In this document: positions 9,020 through 19,286 of the stretch, one piece after another | Numbering within the stretch: position 1 is the stretch's first letter | How the letters are laid out: each line of letters begins with the position of its first letter | Assembly: GCA_916048095.2 (NCBI GenBank) | Contig: OU696597.1 | Location: 4,268,747-4,332,746, forward strand | Direction of reading: 5' to 3' | DNA: 64,000 nucleotides | From: Sacculina carcini | Taxonomy: Eukaryota > Arthropoda > Thecostraca > Sacculinidae | Notes under the pieces: model-generated | What the model was told of the DNA's origin: nothing | Seen by the model: the letters and a program-made list of their open reading frames with translations, nothing else | The model's database searches: none | Made by a program: the position numbers and the translations under genes

Positions 9020-9703
9020 TTATTTGATGTAGTTATTTGTGTTCAAATACCTGTCTCTCATTCCAGTGAGAGAACGTTTCAGTTTGAGGAACGCCAAAAT
9101 AGCGGTCAACAGTGCCGTCACTATTGAGCCGAGGCCGAAGCCGACGAGGCCAATGTCGTAGTTGTTGCTTTTGTACACGATGATTTCGGGCTGTCGATGT
9201 CGATGCCGATGTCTTGTTCGGAAATGGTCCGTCGACAGCTGATAGGGCAGATATTTTGAGTGCGCTTTGTAGGTAGAAGACCGTACGATCCACGCTCTGT
9301 TATTGTGGTTCAACATATAACGACGGTCGGTGAACCTCCATTTCTTGTTGATAGTGTCGTACACTTCGACACTATGGTTATTCCAGGAAAGTGAGCCGTA
9401 TACTTTATTCCTATGATTACTATTATTGGCACTGAAGTTGAGCATTGCTAATTTGGACGCGTGCGTTGAAGGAAGGACGGTTTGAGCAATAAGAGTTTCG
9501 TTCGTTGTGATTGAAGTTTCCAAGTTACCAGTACCAATCTCGTTTTCATTATTAACCCGTTTTTTGAGACCGGTTTTAAGGATGACTATTTCTTTGATGT
9601 AGTTATTTGTGTCCAAATACCTCTCTCCTCTGGGAGAAGTATACGTATAATTTGTATACTGCGTATACAACGCTAACCGTGACATAGACCGTGACCGTGA
9701 CAT
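9020..9703 (-). CDS. Unrecognised ORF with one C-terminal membrane segment (module A copy 2)
   Basis: This 227-residue ORF starts at an ATG at 9703. It is the same protein as at 840-1499 up to the membrane segment but ends in a different tail of about 20 residues, because of a small indel close to the 3' end. No other domain is seen. Confidence 0.4.
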   Translation of the reverse strand: MSRSRSMSRLALYTQYTNYTYTSPRGERYLDTNNYIKEIVILKTGLKKRVNNENEIGTGNLETSITTNETLIAQTVLPSTHASKLAMLNFSANNSNHRNKVYGSLSWNNHSVEVYDTINKKWRFTDRRYMLNHNNRAWIVRSSTYKAHSKYLPYQLSTDHFRTRHRHRHRQPEIIVYKSNNYDIGLVGFGLGSIVTALLTAILAFLKLKRSLTGMRDRYLNTNNYIK

Positions 9704-9824
9704 TTATATTTGCGCCTTTCTCGGCCTGCGGAAACACACACATACACACATGATACATACACACACACACACATACACATACACACACATACATGCCTAA
9801 TACACACACATACATGCACATACA

Positions 9825-9931
9825 TGCCGTAGTTCTCAACGTCCTCGAGCAATCTGTGCCAATAAGCAAGCCTACTGGGATTGTCTCATCGTACACCATG
9901 AGTTGTTTAGCTATCGGCTGCAGGTGTGACC
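9825..9931 (-). mobile_element. BEL/Pao fragment (short)
   Basis: It encodes WSHLQPIAKQLMVYDETIP and GLLIGTDCSRTLR on the minus strand, like 1620-1738. It is a broken relic bounded on the left by the CA tract. Confidence 0.6.
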
Positions 9932-11574
9932 ATCGATTGGCTCCTGCTGTTACTGTTATTCATGCTACCCTGCCGTCCGCCCACCGCCCCTTTCTTTCTC
10001 GCCGCCCCCCAGCTCTTTCTAGCGCGCCCAGGGGGCGTTACTGCCCACTTTGGGAACCACTGAGCTAGACGAACAGTTAGACCAGATGGAACAGGTGACG
10101 AAAGAGATGACAAATCTATCTGGCATCACATGTTATTCATATTACGACCATTCACAAATGATTTATCATGAAGGATATAAGCTAGAAAGACAGATAAACT
10201 CAGTTCGATCAGATATCACTATATTTACATAATTGAACTATTTATTATGTTATTTTTTCTTTTATTCATCCATTTCACCGTCATATGACATTATAATTTG
10301 TGAGGTGAATGTTGACGCCCGTCGGTTTCCACTTGCGATGGCACGGTTAACCCCGTGTTTCTGTTTCGGTGTGGATGTGCGAACTTGTCTGTTCTGATCG
10401 GCCATTTTTCTATTGTTTTTAGGCGTCACTCAGGATCCTAGAGGCGAGATGAATATCGGTATCAACTATACGTGACGTACGTGAATATTCAGAAATCTAA
10501 AGTATTTCACTGTTACTGAGTATCAATATATATCTTACCTGTAATCGTTTGGTTATATCAACTACTTATAGTGAACTGTAATAAAAACTATTTCAACAAA
10601 TAACAAGGAATTATATAGCACTCACACAATGCAAACTCAAAGATATTTTACGCAGAACGCTTATACAAGGGCGCAATAAACCAACCTGATTTTTTATAGA
10701 TTTGGCCTATGCAAACACAAAAACGAAAACGATTCTGATCAATCGTATATCACGTCTCGAATGAAAATCTGTCAAAATGTTTGTGTAATTCGCGTTGGTC
10801 ATAATCACCACGGCAACGTCGAAAGCCCGCGAACATTTTCCATTTGAACTTCTACATGGGACCCACCGTTTTGCGCTAAACCGTTAAGTGAACGTAAGCT
10901 AAATAGGCTCCGCCCACCGGATTAGCCCAGGCGCGCCGAGAGTGATGAGGGTCCGCTCAGTGCGGCAAGAAATTTGTGAGCCGTCATTGCAGACAATGAG
11001 TGCAACGCTTCAATTTCTCTACGCGTTGCTTAGAAGTTAGTGAATTTCAAGGCGTAAGGTAGCCTAGATTGTTCTTGTCGTTTTGAGATGGTCGTTCGAG
11101 CCTTTTTCTAAACGTATAAAACGTTCGAGCCTTTTTCGTAACGTATGTAAACCAAGCAAACGTAGACGTACACGTAGACGTGAAGAGAGTTAGCTGGTAC
11201 TTGACATCTGTAGAAGCCCCCTCGTGGGTTTGCGGTTGCTATATGCAAATGTCGTTACCGCCCGGCTGTTGGTACTGCATATACCGCTCTTCGCCTCGCT
11301 CGCTGTGGGTTTGCGGTTGCTGTAAACATACGACGTGCTGTGCATTCACGACGATAGCGGCACAGATATCGTCGATATATGTAGAGAGAAGCAACTTCTC
11401 TTCTTCTTCTCAACTTCTCTTCTCTAGAGAATCAACTTCAAAATTTTACTATCATAATACATAAAGTTTATCGTGAAATATTTAAATATTCTATTTGTTT
11501 GAGTGAAATAAAAAATCTGGCTGTTTGGTCAAATATTTGGATGATCTTGGATATCTTGGATCGCGAATGGACTC
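9932..11574. other. No gene seen; noncoding part of modules A and B
   Basis: No credible ORF is visible. Notable items are a locally doubled phrase gttcgagcctttttc at 11095-11135, and gtgggtttgcggttgct occurring twice (about 11225 and 11305). A pyrimidine-rich patch with cttctcttcttcttct lies at 11394-11425. Confidence 0.55.
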
Positions 11575-11935
11575 GCGGTCCAGACATGCCGTGCCCGAGT
11601 GTACACCACGCTGCTGTCGCCTGCATGGTGCTGTTTCATCACTTTCAATCCGCACAACATTATACCTTTGTTCAATGAAACAAGACGAACATGTTATTCA
11701 AAAGAGATTGACAATGTTGACTTCTGATTCCATCATTGGACATTCTCACCCACGCCATATATCTAGTGTGGTTTCAATGAGTCTTACAGGCAAGAAGAGT
11801 CTATATGATATATACATGATGTTGTCGGCTGATTTACAGGGAGTCTTGTATATTCTGGGAGGACAGGATGATTGTGGGTACTCTATGAGTCTGGTGCAGC
11901 GTGGTGTACGCTCGGGCACGGCATGTCTGTACCGC
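11575..11935. repeat. 361-bp fold-back element with 40-bp inverted ends
   Basis: The left arm 11575-11614 and right arm 11896-11935 are inverted copies of each other with 38 of 40 matching. Both contain cagacatgccgtgcccgag. The 280-bp centre contains no recognised protein, although one frame stays open across it. I see no clear target-site duplication, so it may be a MITE or a hairpin formed by template switching. Confidence 0.75.
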
Positions 11936-12222
11936 TATGTGAGGCTATGTGAGGCGATCTATGTGAGGCTGGGGCCGGTGTGCGCTGGCGGTGTCCGCTA
12001 GCGGTGGTCAGTGGGAGTACGGTGGCGGTGTTCTGAAAGCACACACACGCACACATTACATTAGATTACATTAAGACGTATATATATATATATATATACA
12101 TTAAAACATATATATATGTCCGTGCTTCCTTAGACGTACTTTGTCATCAATCGCATGAATTGCGTATCTTCTTGTGAGTAGGGTTTCCTCATGAACTCTC
12201 CGCTCTAAGCTCTGAACGGCCG

Positions 12223-12496
12223 TCCACATCTGTATGTAGAATTTCTTTGTTGGTTGTAACGGTTCGAAAACAACTGTGACTCCGAGATTTGGTTGACTCG
12301 TCTATGTGGTTTTCGGCGACTCTACCCACTATGCCCCATCCGAGAATAGTTTGAATCGCATAAGGCTCATCGGGTCCCCCGGAGACGACTGCCGTAGTTC
12401 TCAACGTCCTCGAGCAATCTGTGCCAATAAGCAAGCCTATTGGGATTGTCTCATCGTACACCATGAGTTGTTTAGCTATTGGCTGCAGGTGTGACC
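12223..12496 (-). mobile_element. BEL/Pao polyprotein fragment (longest piece)
   Basis: The minus strand encodes WSHLQPIAKQLMVYDETIP, GLLIGTDCSRTLR, GGPDEPYAIQTILGWGIVG and further polar sequence. This is the conserved block between protease and reverse transcriptase of BEL/Pao elements. Bases 12223-12389 are unique to this spot, and the rest is inside module B. It is a broken internal piece with no LTR visible. Confidence 0.72.
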
Positions 12497-14151
12497 ATCG
12501 ATTGGCTCCTGCTGTTACTGTTATTCATGCTACCCTGCCGTCCGCCCACCACCCCTTTCTTTCTCGCCGCCCCCCAGCTCTTTCTAGCGCGCCCAGGGGG
12601 CGTTACTGCCCACTTTGGGAACCACTGAGCTAGACGAACAGTTAGACCAGATGGCAGAACAGATGGAACAGGTGACGAAAGAGATGACAAATCTATCTGG
12701 CATCACATGTTATTCATATTACGACCATTCACAAATGATTTATCATGAAGGATATAAGCTAGAAAGACAGATAAACTCAGTTCGATCAGATATCACTATA
12801 TTTACATAATTGAACTATTTATTATGTTATTTTTTCATTTATTCATCCATTTCACCGTCATATGACATTATAATTTGTGAGGTGAATGTTGACGCCCGTC
12901 GGTTTCCACTTGCGATGGCACGGTTAACCCCGTGTTTCTGTTTCGGTGTGGATGTGCGAACTTGTCTGTTCTGATCGGCCATTTTTCTATTGTTTTTAGG
13001 CGTCACTCAGGATCCTAGAGGCGAGATGAATATCGGTATCAACTATACGTGACGTACGTGAATATTCAGAAATCTAAAGTATTTCACTGTTACTGAGTAT
13101 CAATATATATCTTACCTGTAATCGTTTGGTTATATCAACTACTTATAGTGAACTGTAGAAAAAACTATTTCAACAAATAACAAGGAATTATATAGCACTC
13201 ACACAATGCAAACTCAAAGATATTTTACGCAGAACGCTTATACAAGGGCGCAATAAACCAACCTGATTTTTTATAGATTTGGCCTATGCAAACACAAAAA
13301 CGAAAACGATTCTGATCAATCGTATATCACGTCTCGAATGAAAATCTGTCAAAATGTTTGTGTAATTCGCGTTGGTCATAATCACCACGGCAACGTCGAA
13401 AGCCCGCGAACATTTTCCATTTGAACTTCTACATGGGACCCACCGTTTTGCGCTAAACCGTTAAGTGAACGTAAGCTAAATAGGCTCCGCCCACCGGATT
13501 AGCCCAGGCGCGCCGAGAGTGATGAGGGTCCGCTCAGTGCGGCAAGAAATTTGTGAGCCGTCATTGCAGACAATGAGTGCAACGCTTCAATTTCTCTACG
13601 CGTTGCTTAGAAGTTAGTGAATTTCAAGGCGTAAGGTAGCCTAGATTGTTCTTGTCGTTTTGAGATGGTCGTTCGAGCCTTTTTCTAAACGTATAAAACG
13701 TTCGAGCCTTTTTCGTAACGTATGTAAACCAAGCAAACGTAGACGTACACGTAGACGTGAAGAGAGTTAGCTGGTACTTGACATCTGTAGAAGCCCCCTC
13801 GTGGGTTTGCGGTTGCTATATGCAAATGTCGTTACCGCCCGGCTGTTGGTACTGCATATACCGCTCTTCGCCTCGCTCGCTGTGGGTTTGCGGTTGCTGT
13901 AAACATACGACGTGCTGTGCATTCACGACGATAGCGGCACAGATATCGTCGATATATGTAGAGAGAAGCAACTTCTCTTCTTCTTCTCAACTTCTCTTCT
14001 CTAGAGAATCAACTTCAAAAATTTTCTATCATAATACATAAAGTTTATCGTGAAATATTTAAATATTCTATTTGTTTGAGTGAAATAAAAAATCTGGCTG
14101 TTTGGTCAAATATTTGGATGATCTTGGATATCTTGGATCGCGAATGGACTC
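12497..14151. other. No gene seen; noncoding part of module B copy 2
   Basis: The sequence corresponds to 9932-11574 with scattered substitutions. The counterpart in the second 30-kb unit carries two bases typical of module A copy 1 at 43784 and 43791. Confidence 0.55.
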
Positions 14152-14512
14152 GCGGTCCAGACATGCCGTGCCCGAGTGTACACCACGCTGCTGTCGCCTG
14201 CATGGTGCTGTTTCATCACTTTCAATCCGCACAACATTATACCTTTGTTCAATGAAACAAGACGAACATGTTATTCAAAAGAGATTGACAATGTTGACTT
14301 CTGATTCCATCATTGGACATTCTCACCCACGCCATATATCAAGTGTGGTTTCAATGAGTCTTACAGGCAAGAAGAGTCTATATGATATATACATGATGTT
14401 GTCGGCTGATTTACAGGGAGTCTTGTATATTCTGGGAGGACAGGATGATTGTGGGTACTCTATGAGTCTGGTGCAGCGTGGTGTACGCTCGGGCACGGCA
14501 TGTCTGTACCGC
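14152..14512. repeat. Fold-back element (module B copy 2)
   Basis: It is the same inverted-arm structure as at 11575-11935, carried by the module duplication. Confidence 0.75.
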
Positions 14513-14654
14513 TATGTGAGGCTATGTGAGGCGATCTATGTGAGGCTGGGGCCGGTGTGCGCTGGCGGTGTCCGCTAGCGGTGGTCAGTGGGAGTACGGT
14601 GGCGGTGTTCTGAAAGCACACACACGCACACATTACATTAGATTACATTAAGAC

Positions 14655-14655
<1 letters not shown>

Positions 14656-14703
<48 letters not shown>
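14656..14703. repeat. (TA)n microsatellite, 48 bp
   Basis: An uninterrupted TA run is more than twice as long as the matching run at about 12078-12099 in the other module B copy. Confidence 0.95.
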
Positions 14704-14706
<3 letters not shown>

Positions 14707-14848
14707 TAAAACATATATATATGTCCGTGCTTCCTTAGACGTACTTTGTCATCAATCGCATGAATTGCGTATCTTCTTGTGAGTAGGGTTTCCTCATGAA
14801 CTCTCCGCTCTAAGCTCTGAACGGCCGCGAAAGCCAGACCGCCATGCG

Positions 14849-15213
14849 GCCAGACCGCCATGCGAAAGGTGGCATCCACCATGACACGCCATGACACGTC
14901 TATGACACGTCTATAAAAAAAATGATGATATTTTTTTTTTTATTATTCCAGGCTTTTTCTTTATTGGCAAATAGCCACATGAGAATACAAACAGATAGGT
15001 ACATTCAGAAACGGTAGTATCTCATAGTAATGCATAGGTGTAAACAGGTGTAGTGTACAAAACAGTAATACATGGAGTCAAGTACATGTTTATAAATGAA
15101 ACGAATGATGACATTTCATGTGAATGGTGTCCATGCATGCTTTTAAGCGATGATGGTTGTAGACGTGTCATGGCGTGTCATGGTGGATGCCACCTTTCGC
15201 ATGGCGGTCTGGC
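14849..15213. repeat. 54-bp perfect inverted repeat around a 257-bp loop
   Basis: Bases 14849-14902 and 15160-15213 are perfect reverse complements and contain atggcggtctggc / gccagaccgccat. The right arm covers the 3' end of the RT-RNase H reading frame. The left arm lies beyond the A-rich tail of that element. A partial doubled copy (gccagaccgccatgcg) sits just outside at 14833-14848. Confidence 0.9.
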
Positions 15214-16347
15214 ACGCTCTAGCTCAGGAACCCGACTGACGCCACTCCGTTGGTAGGCCAACGGCCTACTGCCACTGAGTGGCGTAGTTGTTGTTCGGCG
15301 TGACGGGGCGTCAGCCGGGTTCCAAGCTGTCGGAACGAATGCCATGCGAAAGGGGCGTTGGAACGCGAAGCGATTCATATACGGCAGTAGCGCCGGACTC
15401 ACTCGTCGCCGGCTGAGATTGTAGAGAACTCCCACATTATCCGTGAGGAGAAGAGGCATCGTATATCCGCTTAGATATGCTGCGGCGAGTCCCCACAATG
15501 CTGCGCGTTGTTCGGCGTCATAAATATGCGGGCTTGTTGAATGCTGATGAGTCCATGCTTGTGTTGGCGTTGCCAACCCCAAGGCGCGTTGCGAGGCGTC
15601 GGTAGCAACGATGCAGTCGATATGTGGCAGCGGTTGCACAGGAGACATGTGAGCCAGCATAGGTGCGGCTTGAGCGAGCCGTCGTGGATGGTATAGCGCT
15701 AGAGCCGCGTAGGTCGTAGGCAGTCGCATCGTGCGACATAAAAACGACAAGTATCCAGCGAGGCGTCGTCGCCAGATATATGGTTGTCTGGGGGCCATTA
15801 GGCAAGCTTGTCGTAGTTGAGTCTTTGTGGCCGGATTAATGTCAATAGTGACAGTAGGTCCCTGACAAATACGGAAGCCCAGAAAATCGATTATGTTTGA
15901 AGGTGTCCACGTACATTTGCTGTGATTAAGCTGTACCTGCCATGTGGTTAGAAGCGCCTGGACTTGTTTGAGCTGTTGTGGCGGGCCGAGGGCTAGGAAG
16001 TCATCGAGGTACGCCACGCAGTACACTCCCAGTTGTTGTTGAATGGCGTGGGCCACGGCACTTGTTACCGTTTGCATCAGTGCTGGTGCCGAGCCGAGCC
16101 CCATGGGTAGCCGGGTCCACTGGAACAGCTGACCACGGTACGAGACATTTAGCATTGCAGAGAGCCCCGGATGCAAAGGCAGTTGAAAGAAGCCATGTCT
16201 TAAATCGAATTTTATCATGCGCCACGTTGGATGAGCCGCCAGATGTTGCAAACAAATCGTGGGGCGTGGTAGACGTATCGAATAATGTGCCAGATGCGGA
16301 GTCAGCGGCGAGAGATCATACAAGATGCGTGCTGTGCCGTTAGGCCG
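14937..16347 (-). mobile_element. RT-RNase H retroelement, tandem copy 1 (shorter)
   Basis: This is a shorter copy of the element at 16348-18060, shifted by 1421 bp and nearly identical. On the minus strand it ends with AATAAA, 15 bases later an A-rich tail, as expected for a polyadenylated transcript copied back into DNA. The open frame 15178-16323 covers most of RT and all of RNase H. It is best treated as a fossil. The near-identity to its neighbour means the pair is young. Confidence 0.75.
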
Positions 16348-18060
16348 TTATTTTTTATTATTATTATTCCAGGCTTTTTCTTTATTGGCAAATAGCCACA
16401 TGAGAATACAAACAGATAGGTACATTCAGAAACGGTAGTATCTCATAGTAATGCATAGGTGTAAACAGGTGTAGTGTACAAAACAGTAATACATGGAGTC
16501 AAGTACATGTTTATAAATGAAACGAATGATGACATTTCATGTGAATGGTGTCCATGCATGCTTTTAAGCGATGATGGTTGTAGACGTGTCATGGCGTGTC
16601 ATGGTGGATGCCACCTTTCGCATGGCGGTCTGGCACGCTCTAGCTCAGGAACCCGACTGACGCCACTCCGTTGGTAGGCCAACGGCCTACTGCCACTGAG
16701 TGGCGTAGTTGTTGTTCGGCGTGACGGGGCGTCAGCCGGGTTCCAAGCTGTCGGAACGAATGCCATGCGAAAGGGGCGTTGGAACGCGAAGCGATTCATA
16801 TACGGCAGTAGCGCGGGACTCACTCGTCGCCGGCTGAGATTGTAGAGAACTCCCACATTATCCGTGAGGAGAAGAGGCATCGTATATCCGCTTAGATATG
16901 CTGCGGCGAGTCCCCACAATGCTGCGCGTTGTTCGGCGTCATAAATATGCGGGCTTGTTGAATACTGATGAGTCCATGCTTGTGTTGGCGTTGCCAACCC
17001 CAAGGCGCGTTGCGAGGCGTCGGTAGCAACGATGCAGTCGATATGTGGCAGCGGTTGCACAGGAGACATGTGAGCCAGCATAGGTGCGGCTTGAGCGAGC
17101 CGTCGTGGATGGTATAGCGCTAGAGCCGCGTAGGTCGTAGGCAGTCGCATCGTGCGACATAAAAACGACAAGTATCCAGCGAGGCGTCGTCGCCAGATAT
17201 ATGGTTGTCTGGGGGCCATTAGGCAAGCTTGTCGTAGTTGAGTCTTTGTGGCCGGATTAATGTCAATAGTGACAGTAGGTCCCTGACAAATACGGAAGCC
17301 CAGAAAATCGATTATGTTTGAAGGTGTCCACGTACATTTGCTGTGATTAAGCTGTACCTGCCATGTGGTTAGAAGCGCCTGGACTTGTTTGAGCTGTTGT
17401 GGCGGGCCGAGGGCTAGGAAGTCATCGAGGTACGCCACGCAGTACACTCCCAGTTGTTGTTGAATGGCGTGGGCCACGGCACTTGTTACCGTTTGCATCA
17501 GTGCTGGTGCCGAGCCGAGCCCCATGGGTAGCCGGGTCCACTGGAACAGCTGACCACGGTACGAGACATTTAGCATTGCAGAGAGCCCCGGATGCAAAGG
17601 CAGTTGAAAGAAGCCATGTCTTAAATCGAATTTTATCATGCGCCACGTTGGATGAGCCGCCAGATGTTGCAAACAAATCGTGGGGCGTGGTAGACGTATC
17701 GAATAATGTGCCAGATGCGGAGTCAGCGGCGAGAGATCATACAAGATGCGTGCTGTGCCGTTAGGCTTGGCGATGGCGAACAAGCGGTAAACCGGGCCAT
17801 GTCGTTGCGTGGTTGGTCGTAACAAGTCGGCCTTGACGAGTTGTGGAATGAGAGCATCCATAAAGGCTGTAGGCTTAGTTGGGTGCCACGTCGAACGCGC
17901 CACGCGTGGTATACGCGTGCGGAGACCGTGGGTGAGCATGTTTTGTACTTGCGCCGGGTATTGTGGTTGCGGCGGCAAGGTATGTAAGTTGGCCATGTCT
18001 GGTAATGTCAGCTGCCGCCATTGGCGGGCAGTGGAGGGCCGTAGACATGGTAGCATTGAG
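16348..18060 (-). mobile_element. RT-RNase H retroelement, tandem copy 2 (longer)
   Basis: It carries one long frame with reverse transcriptase and RNase H, then a 3' region of about 240 bp with AATAAA and an A-rich end abutting copy 1. No gag, integrase, tyrosine recombinase or LTR is visible here. On the 5' side it stops about 17 bases before the coiled-coil exon. The family is uncertain: the RT-RNase H order, the TDN motif and the NPADAPSR motif recall DIRS-type and hepadnavirus-type polymerases more than Ty3/gypsy. The reading frame looks whole, but the element as a whole looks incomplete. Confidence 0.75.
16599..18056 (-). CDS. Reverse transcriptase-RNase H polyprotein, DIRS/hepadnavirus-like
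   Basis: This 485-residue frame opens with an ATG at 18056. RT runs from about residue 85 to 300, with FDLRHGF (Asp144), the RLPMGLGSAP strand-turn and the active-site YLDD at 209-212. FLGFRI follows. RNase H runs from about 340 to 447, with the four expected acidic residues in VATDAS (346), DAEQRAA (375), LLTDN (399) and NPADAPSR (442). The end of the frame lies in a sequence that forms a 54-bp inverted repeat next to copy 1. The protein would copy RNA into DNA and remove the RNA strand. The enzyme class is clear, the clade is not. Confidence 0.8.
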   Translation of the reverse strand: MLPCLRPSTARQWRQLTLPDMANLHTLPPQPQYPAQVQNMLTHGLRTRIPRVARSTWHPTKPTAFMDALIPQLVKADLLRPTTQRHGPVYRLFAIAKPNGTARILYDLSPLTPHLAHYSIRLPRPTICLQHLAAHPTWRMIKFDLRHGFFQLPLHPGLSAMLNVSYRGQLFQWTRLPMGLGSAPALMQTVTSAVAHAIQQQLGVYCVAYLDDFLALGPPQQLKQVQALLTTWQVQLNHSKCTWTPSNIIDFLGFRICQGPTVTIDINPATKTQLRQACLMAPRQPYIWRRRLAGYLSFLCRTMRLPTTYAALALYHPRRLAQAAPMLAHMSPVQPLPHIDCIVATDASQRALGLATPTQAWTHQYSTSPHIYDAEQRAALWGLAAAYLSGYTMPLLLTDNVGVLYNLSRRRVSPALLPYMNRFAFQRPFRMAFVPTAWNPADAPSRRTTTTPLSGSRPLAYQRSGVSRVPELERARPPCERWHPP

Positions 18061-18076
18061 GCTTCATCGTTGGTGT

Positions 18077-18543
18077 CTACAGTTTCACTTCCAATTCTTC
18101 CTTCATAGTCGTGTTCTCATTCCGAAATTTGACACCAGCTTCTCTGATCTCGTCCATTTCTTTCTTCAGCACATCAAATTGCCTCTCTTTCTCCTCCGCG
18201 GTCAACTGTGCTTCTTCCAAGACCTGCGTCATCTCCTGGGTCTCGTTCTCTTTGGTTAACTTCACTTGTTCCAAATCCTGCCTCAATCGTTGAACCTCAT
18301 CACTCTTGCTGGCCAACTGGGTCTTAAATCCTTGCTCCTGTTGTGGGGATGTCGCCAAATCCTTCAGCGTGGCGGATTCCACATCGTCAGCACGTTGTTG
18401 TCCTTCTTCTTGATGTCTCTTCAACAGAGCCAATTCTTCACCTCTCTCGAACATCTGAGTCTGGAGATCCTCCATCTCTTGATCCTTGCCCGCGATCCTG
18501 GACGTCAAACCTTCCAACTCTTTCCGACATCCGCTTATCTCTA
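18077..18543 (-). CDS. Coiled-coil protein exon (host gene fragment)
   Basis: The minus-strand frame encodes about 155 residues of continuous heptad-like helix rich in Glu, Gln, Lys and Leu, for example QRLRQDLEQVKLTKENETQE and EEAQLTAEEKERQFDVLKKE. It ends at a stop codon at 18077. The upstream edge reads gtgtttgtag before AGATAAGC, a plausible splice acceptor, and no ATG is present. So this looks like the last exon of a long coiled-coil protein (golgin, CLIP or myosin-tail type; which one cannot be told). The RT element begins within 20 bases downstream, so the original 3' UTR may be displaced. Confidence 0.6.
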
Positions 18544-18553
18544 CAAACACACA

Positions 18554-18731
18554 GGTTAAAGGTTAAAGGTTAAATGTATCAAGTGACAGCTGCTACACGG
18601 CAAGAAGTCGAAGAATTTGAAAGAATACACTCTACCCAGGCCCAGATCGACGCTGACTAGGCGACCAACCTCGTAAACGGGTATGGAAGAGCCGTTAGCC
18701 GCTCGAAGTTTCGGTTGAGGCAACTCGCTTT
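18554..18731 (-). mobile_element. SINE-like fragment with (GGTTAAA)3 tail, minus orientation
   Basis: Bases 18581-18600 are the reverse complement of a block in the SINE at 23240-23480 (cgtgtagcagctgtcacttg). In both places a TTTAAC-rich tail follows. The (ggttaaa)3 run at 18554 would be the variable 3' end. The left part is too diverged to call. Confidence 0.45.
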
Positions 18732-19286
18732 GATATATAGGCCAGAAAAAAGTGCAGAATTATGTTGATGCCTTTAAAATTCCATAATTATATCTAAATC
18801 ATGAATGGTGGCCTCCTGAAATGCATGACTACATATGTAGTCATTGGGATAATATGGGTTAAGCCTACCATCACCAGCACGCACACCAAACACGCCACTG
18901 ATAGTCCCGCGTGCAGTGTGGTGCTAGTCGCTGCTCGTTGCTCGTAGAAGAAGTAGAGTGATGCAAACAGCGCTGTCACGGCACCCACCGTTCCGTTGAA
19001 CACCAACGGAGAACGGCGTTTCACGTGCGACACCAGCACACCGCACACAAGCCAGCATCATTGAGCCGGTCGAGCCATCGCTCAACGCGTGCAGACGGTC
19101 AAAAATAACAGGTGCAAACGATGTGACTGCCATGCCTCCCGAGAACGCATGGAAGAACGTTAGGGCGCAGCTAATCGATAACGGGACTAGCACGTGCCGG
19201 TGACCAAACAGATGCACCACTGAACGACGTCGTGTGTTGGGGTTCATGGACGCAGCGATGGCCGAGACTTCGGCGCGATGGTCGTG
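18732..19286. repeat. 555-bp copy of the piggyBac/transporter junction
   Basis: It matches 21554-22131 with few substitutions and lacks a 23-bp CA-rich stretch. It contains 127 bp of the piggyBac right end, the TTAA at 18859-18862, and 424 bp of the transporter exon. Both edges meet unrelated sequence, so it is an inserted copy and not one side of a simple tandem duplication. Confidence 0.9.
18794..19286 (-). pseudogene. Sugar-transporter fragment (duplicate)
   Basis: It carries the part of the transporter from about residue 240 (DHRAEVSAIAASMNP) through the ninth and tenth membrane segments. The 23-bp loss near 19050 shifts the frame, so it cannot encode the transporter segment. Its right edge is fused to the piggyBac transposase gene. 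Confidence 0.8.

Larger units (their letters stand above)
6798..11113. repeat. Module A, copy 2
   Basis: The module is 4316 bp and matches 29010-33325 end to end, with about half a percent difference by eye. The left edge is cggttgggttacacataccatcg, reached from different flanks in the two copies. The right edge follows ctttttctaaac. It carries the GC-rich ORFs, a LINE endonuclease scrap, the membrane-protein ORF, a CA tract and a BEL/Pao scrap. Confidence 0.9.
9825..12222. repeat. Module B, copy 1
   Basis: The stretch matches 12390-14828 at a shift of 2565-2577 up to a TA tract of differing length. The match starts at tgccgtagttctcaac and stops after gaacggccg. Its first 1289 bp are also the end of module A, so that stretch exists three times per 30-kb unit. 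The remainder (11114-12222) carries a fold-back element and a (TA)n tract at about 12078-12099. Confidence 0.9.
12390..14828. repeat. Module B, copy 2
   Basis: It repeats 9825-12222. It carries the 12-bp stretch gcagaacagatg that is also in module A copy 1 but absent from module B copy 1, and a longer (TA)n tract (14656-14703, 48 bp). The match ends at gaacggccg, where the flank of the RT element begins. Confidence 0.9.

Noticed and set aside
11525-12001. 158-residue plus-strand ORF in module B
   Set aside because: It starts at a non-ATG codon and runs through the fold-back element, including both inverted arms. The peptide resembles nothing known.
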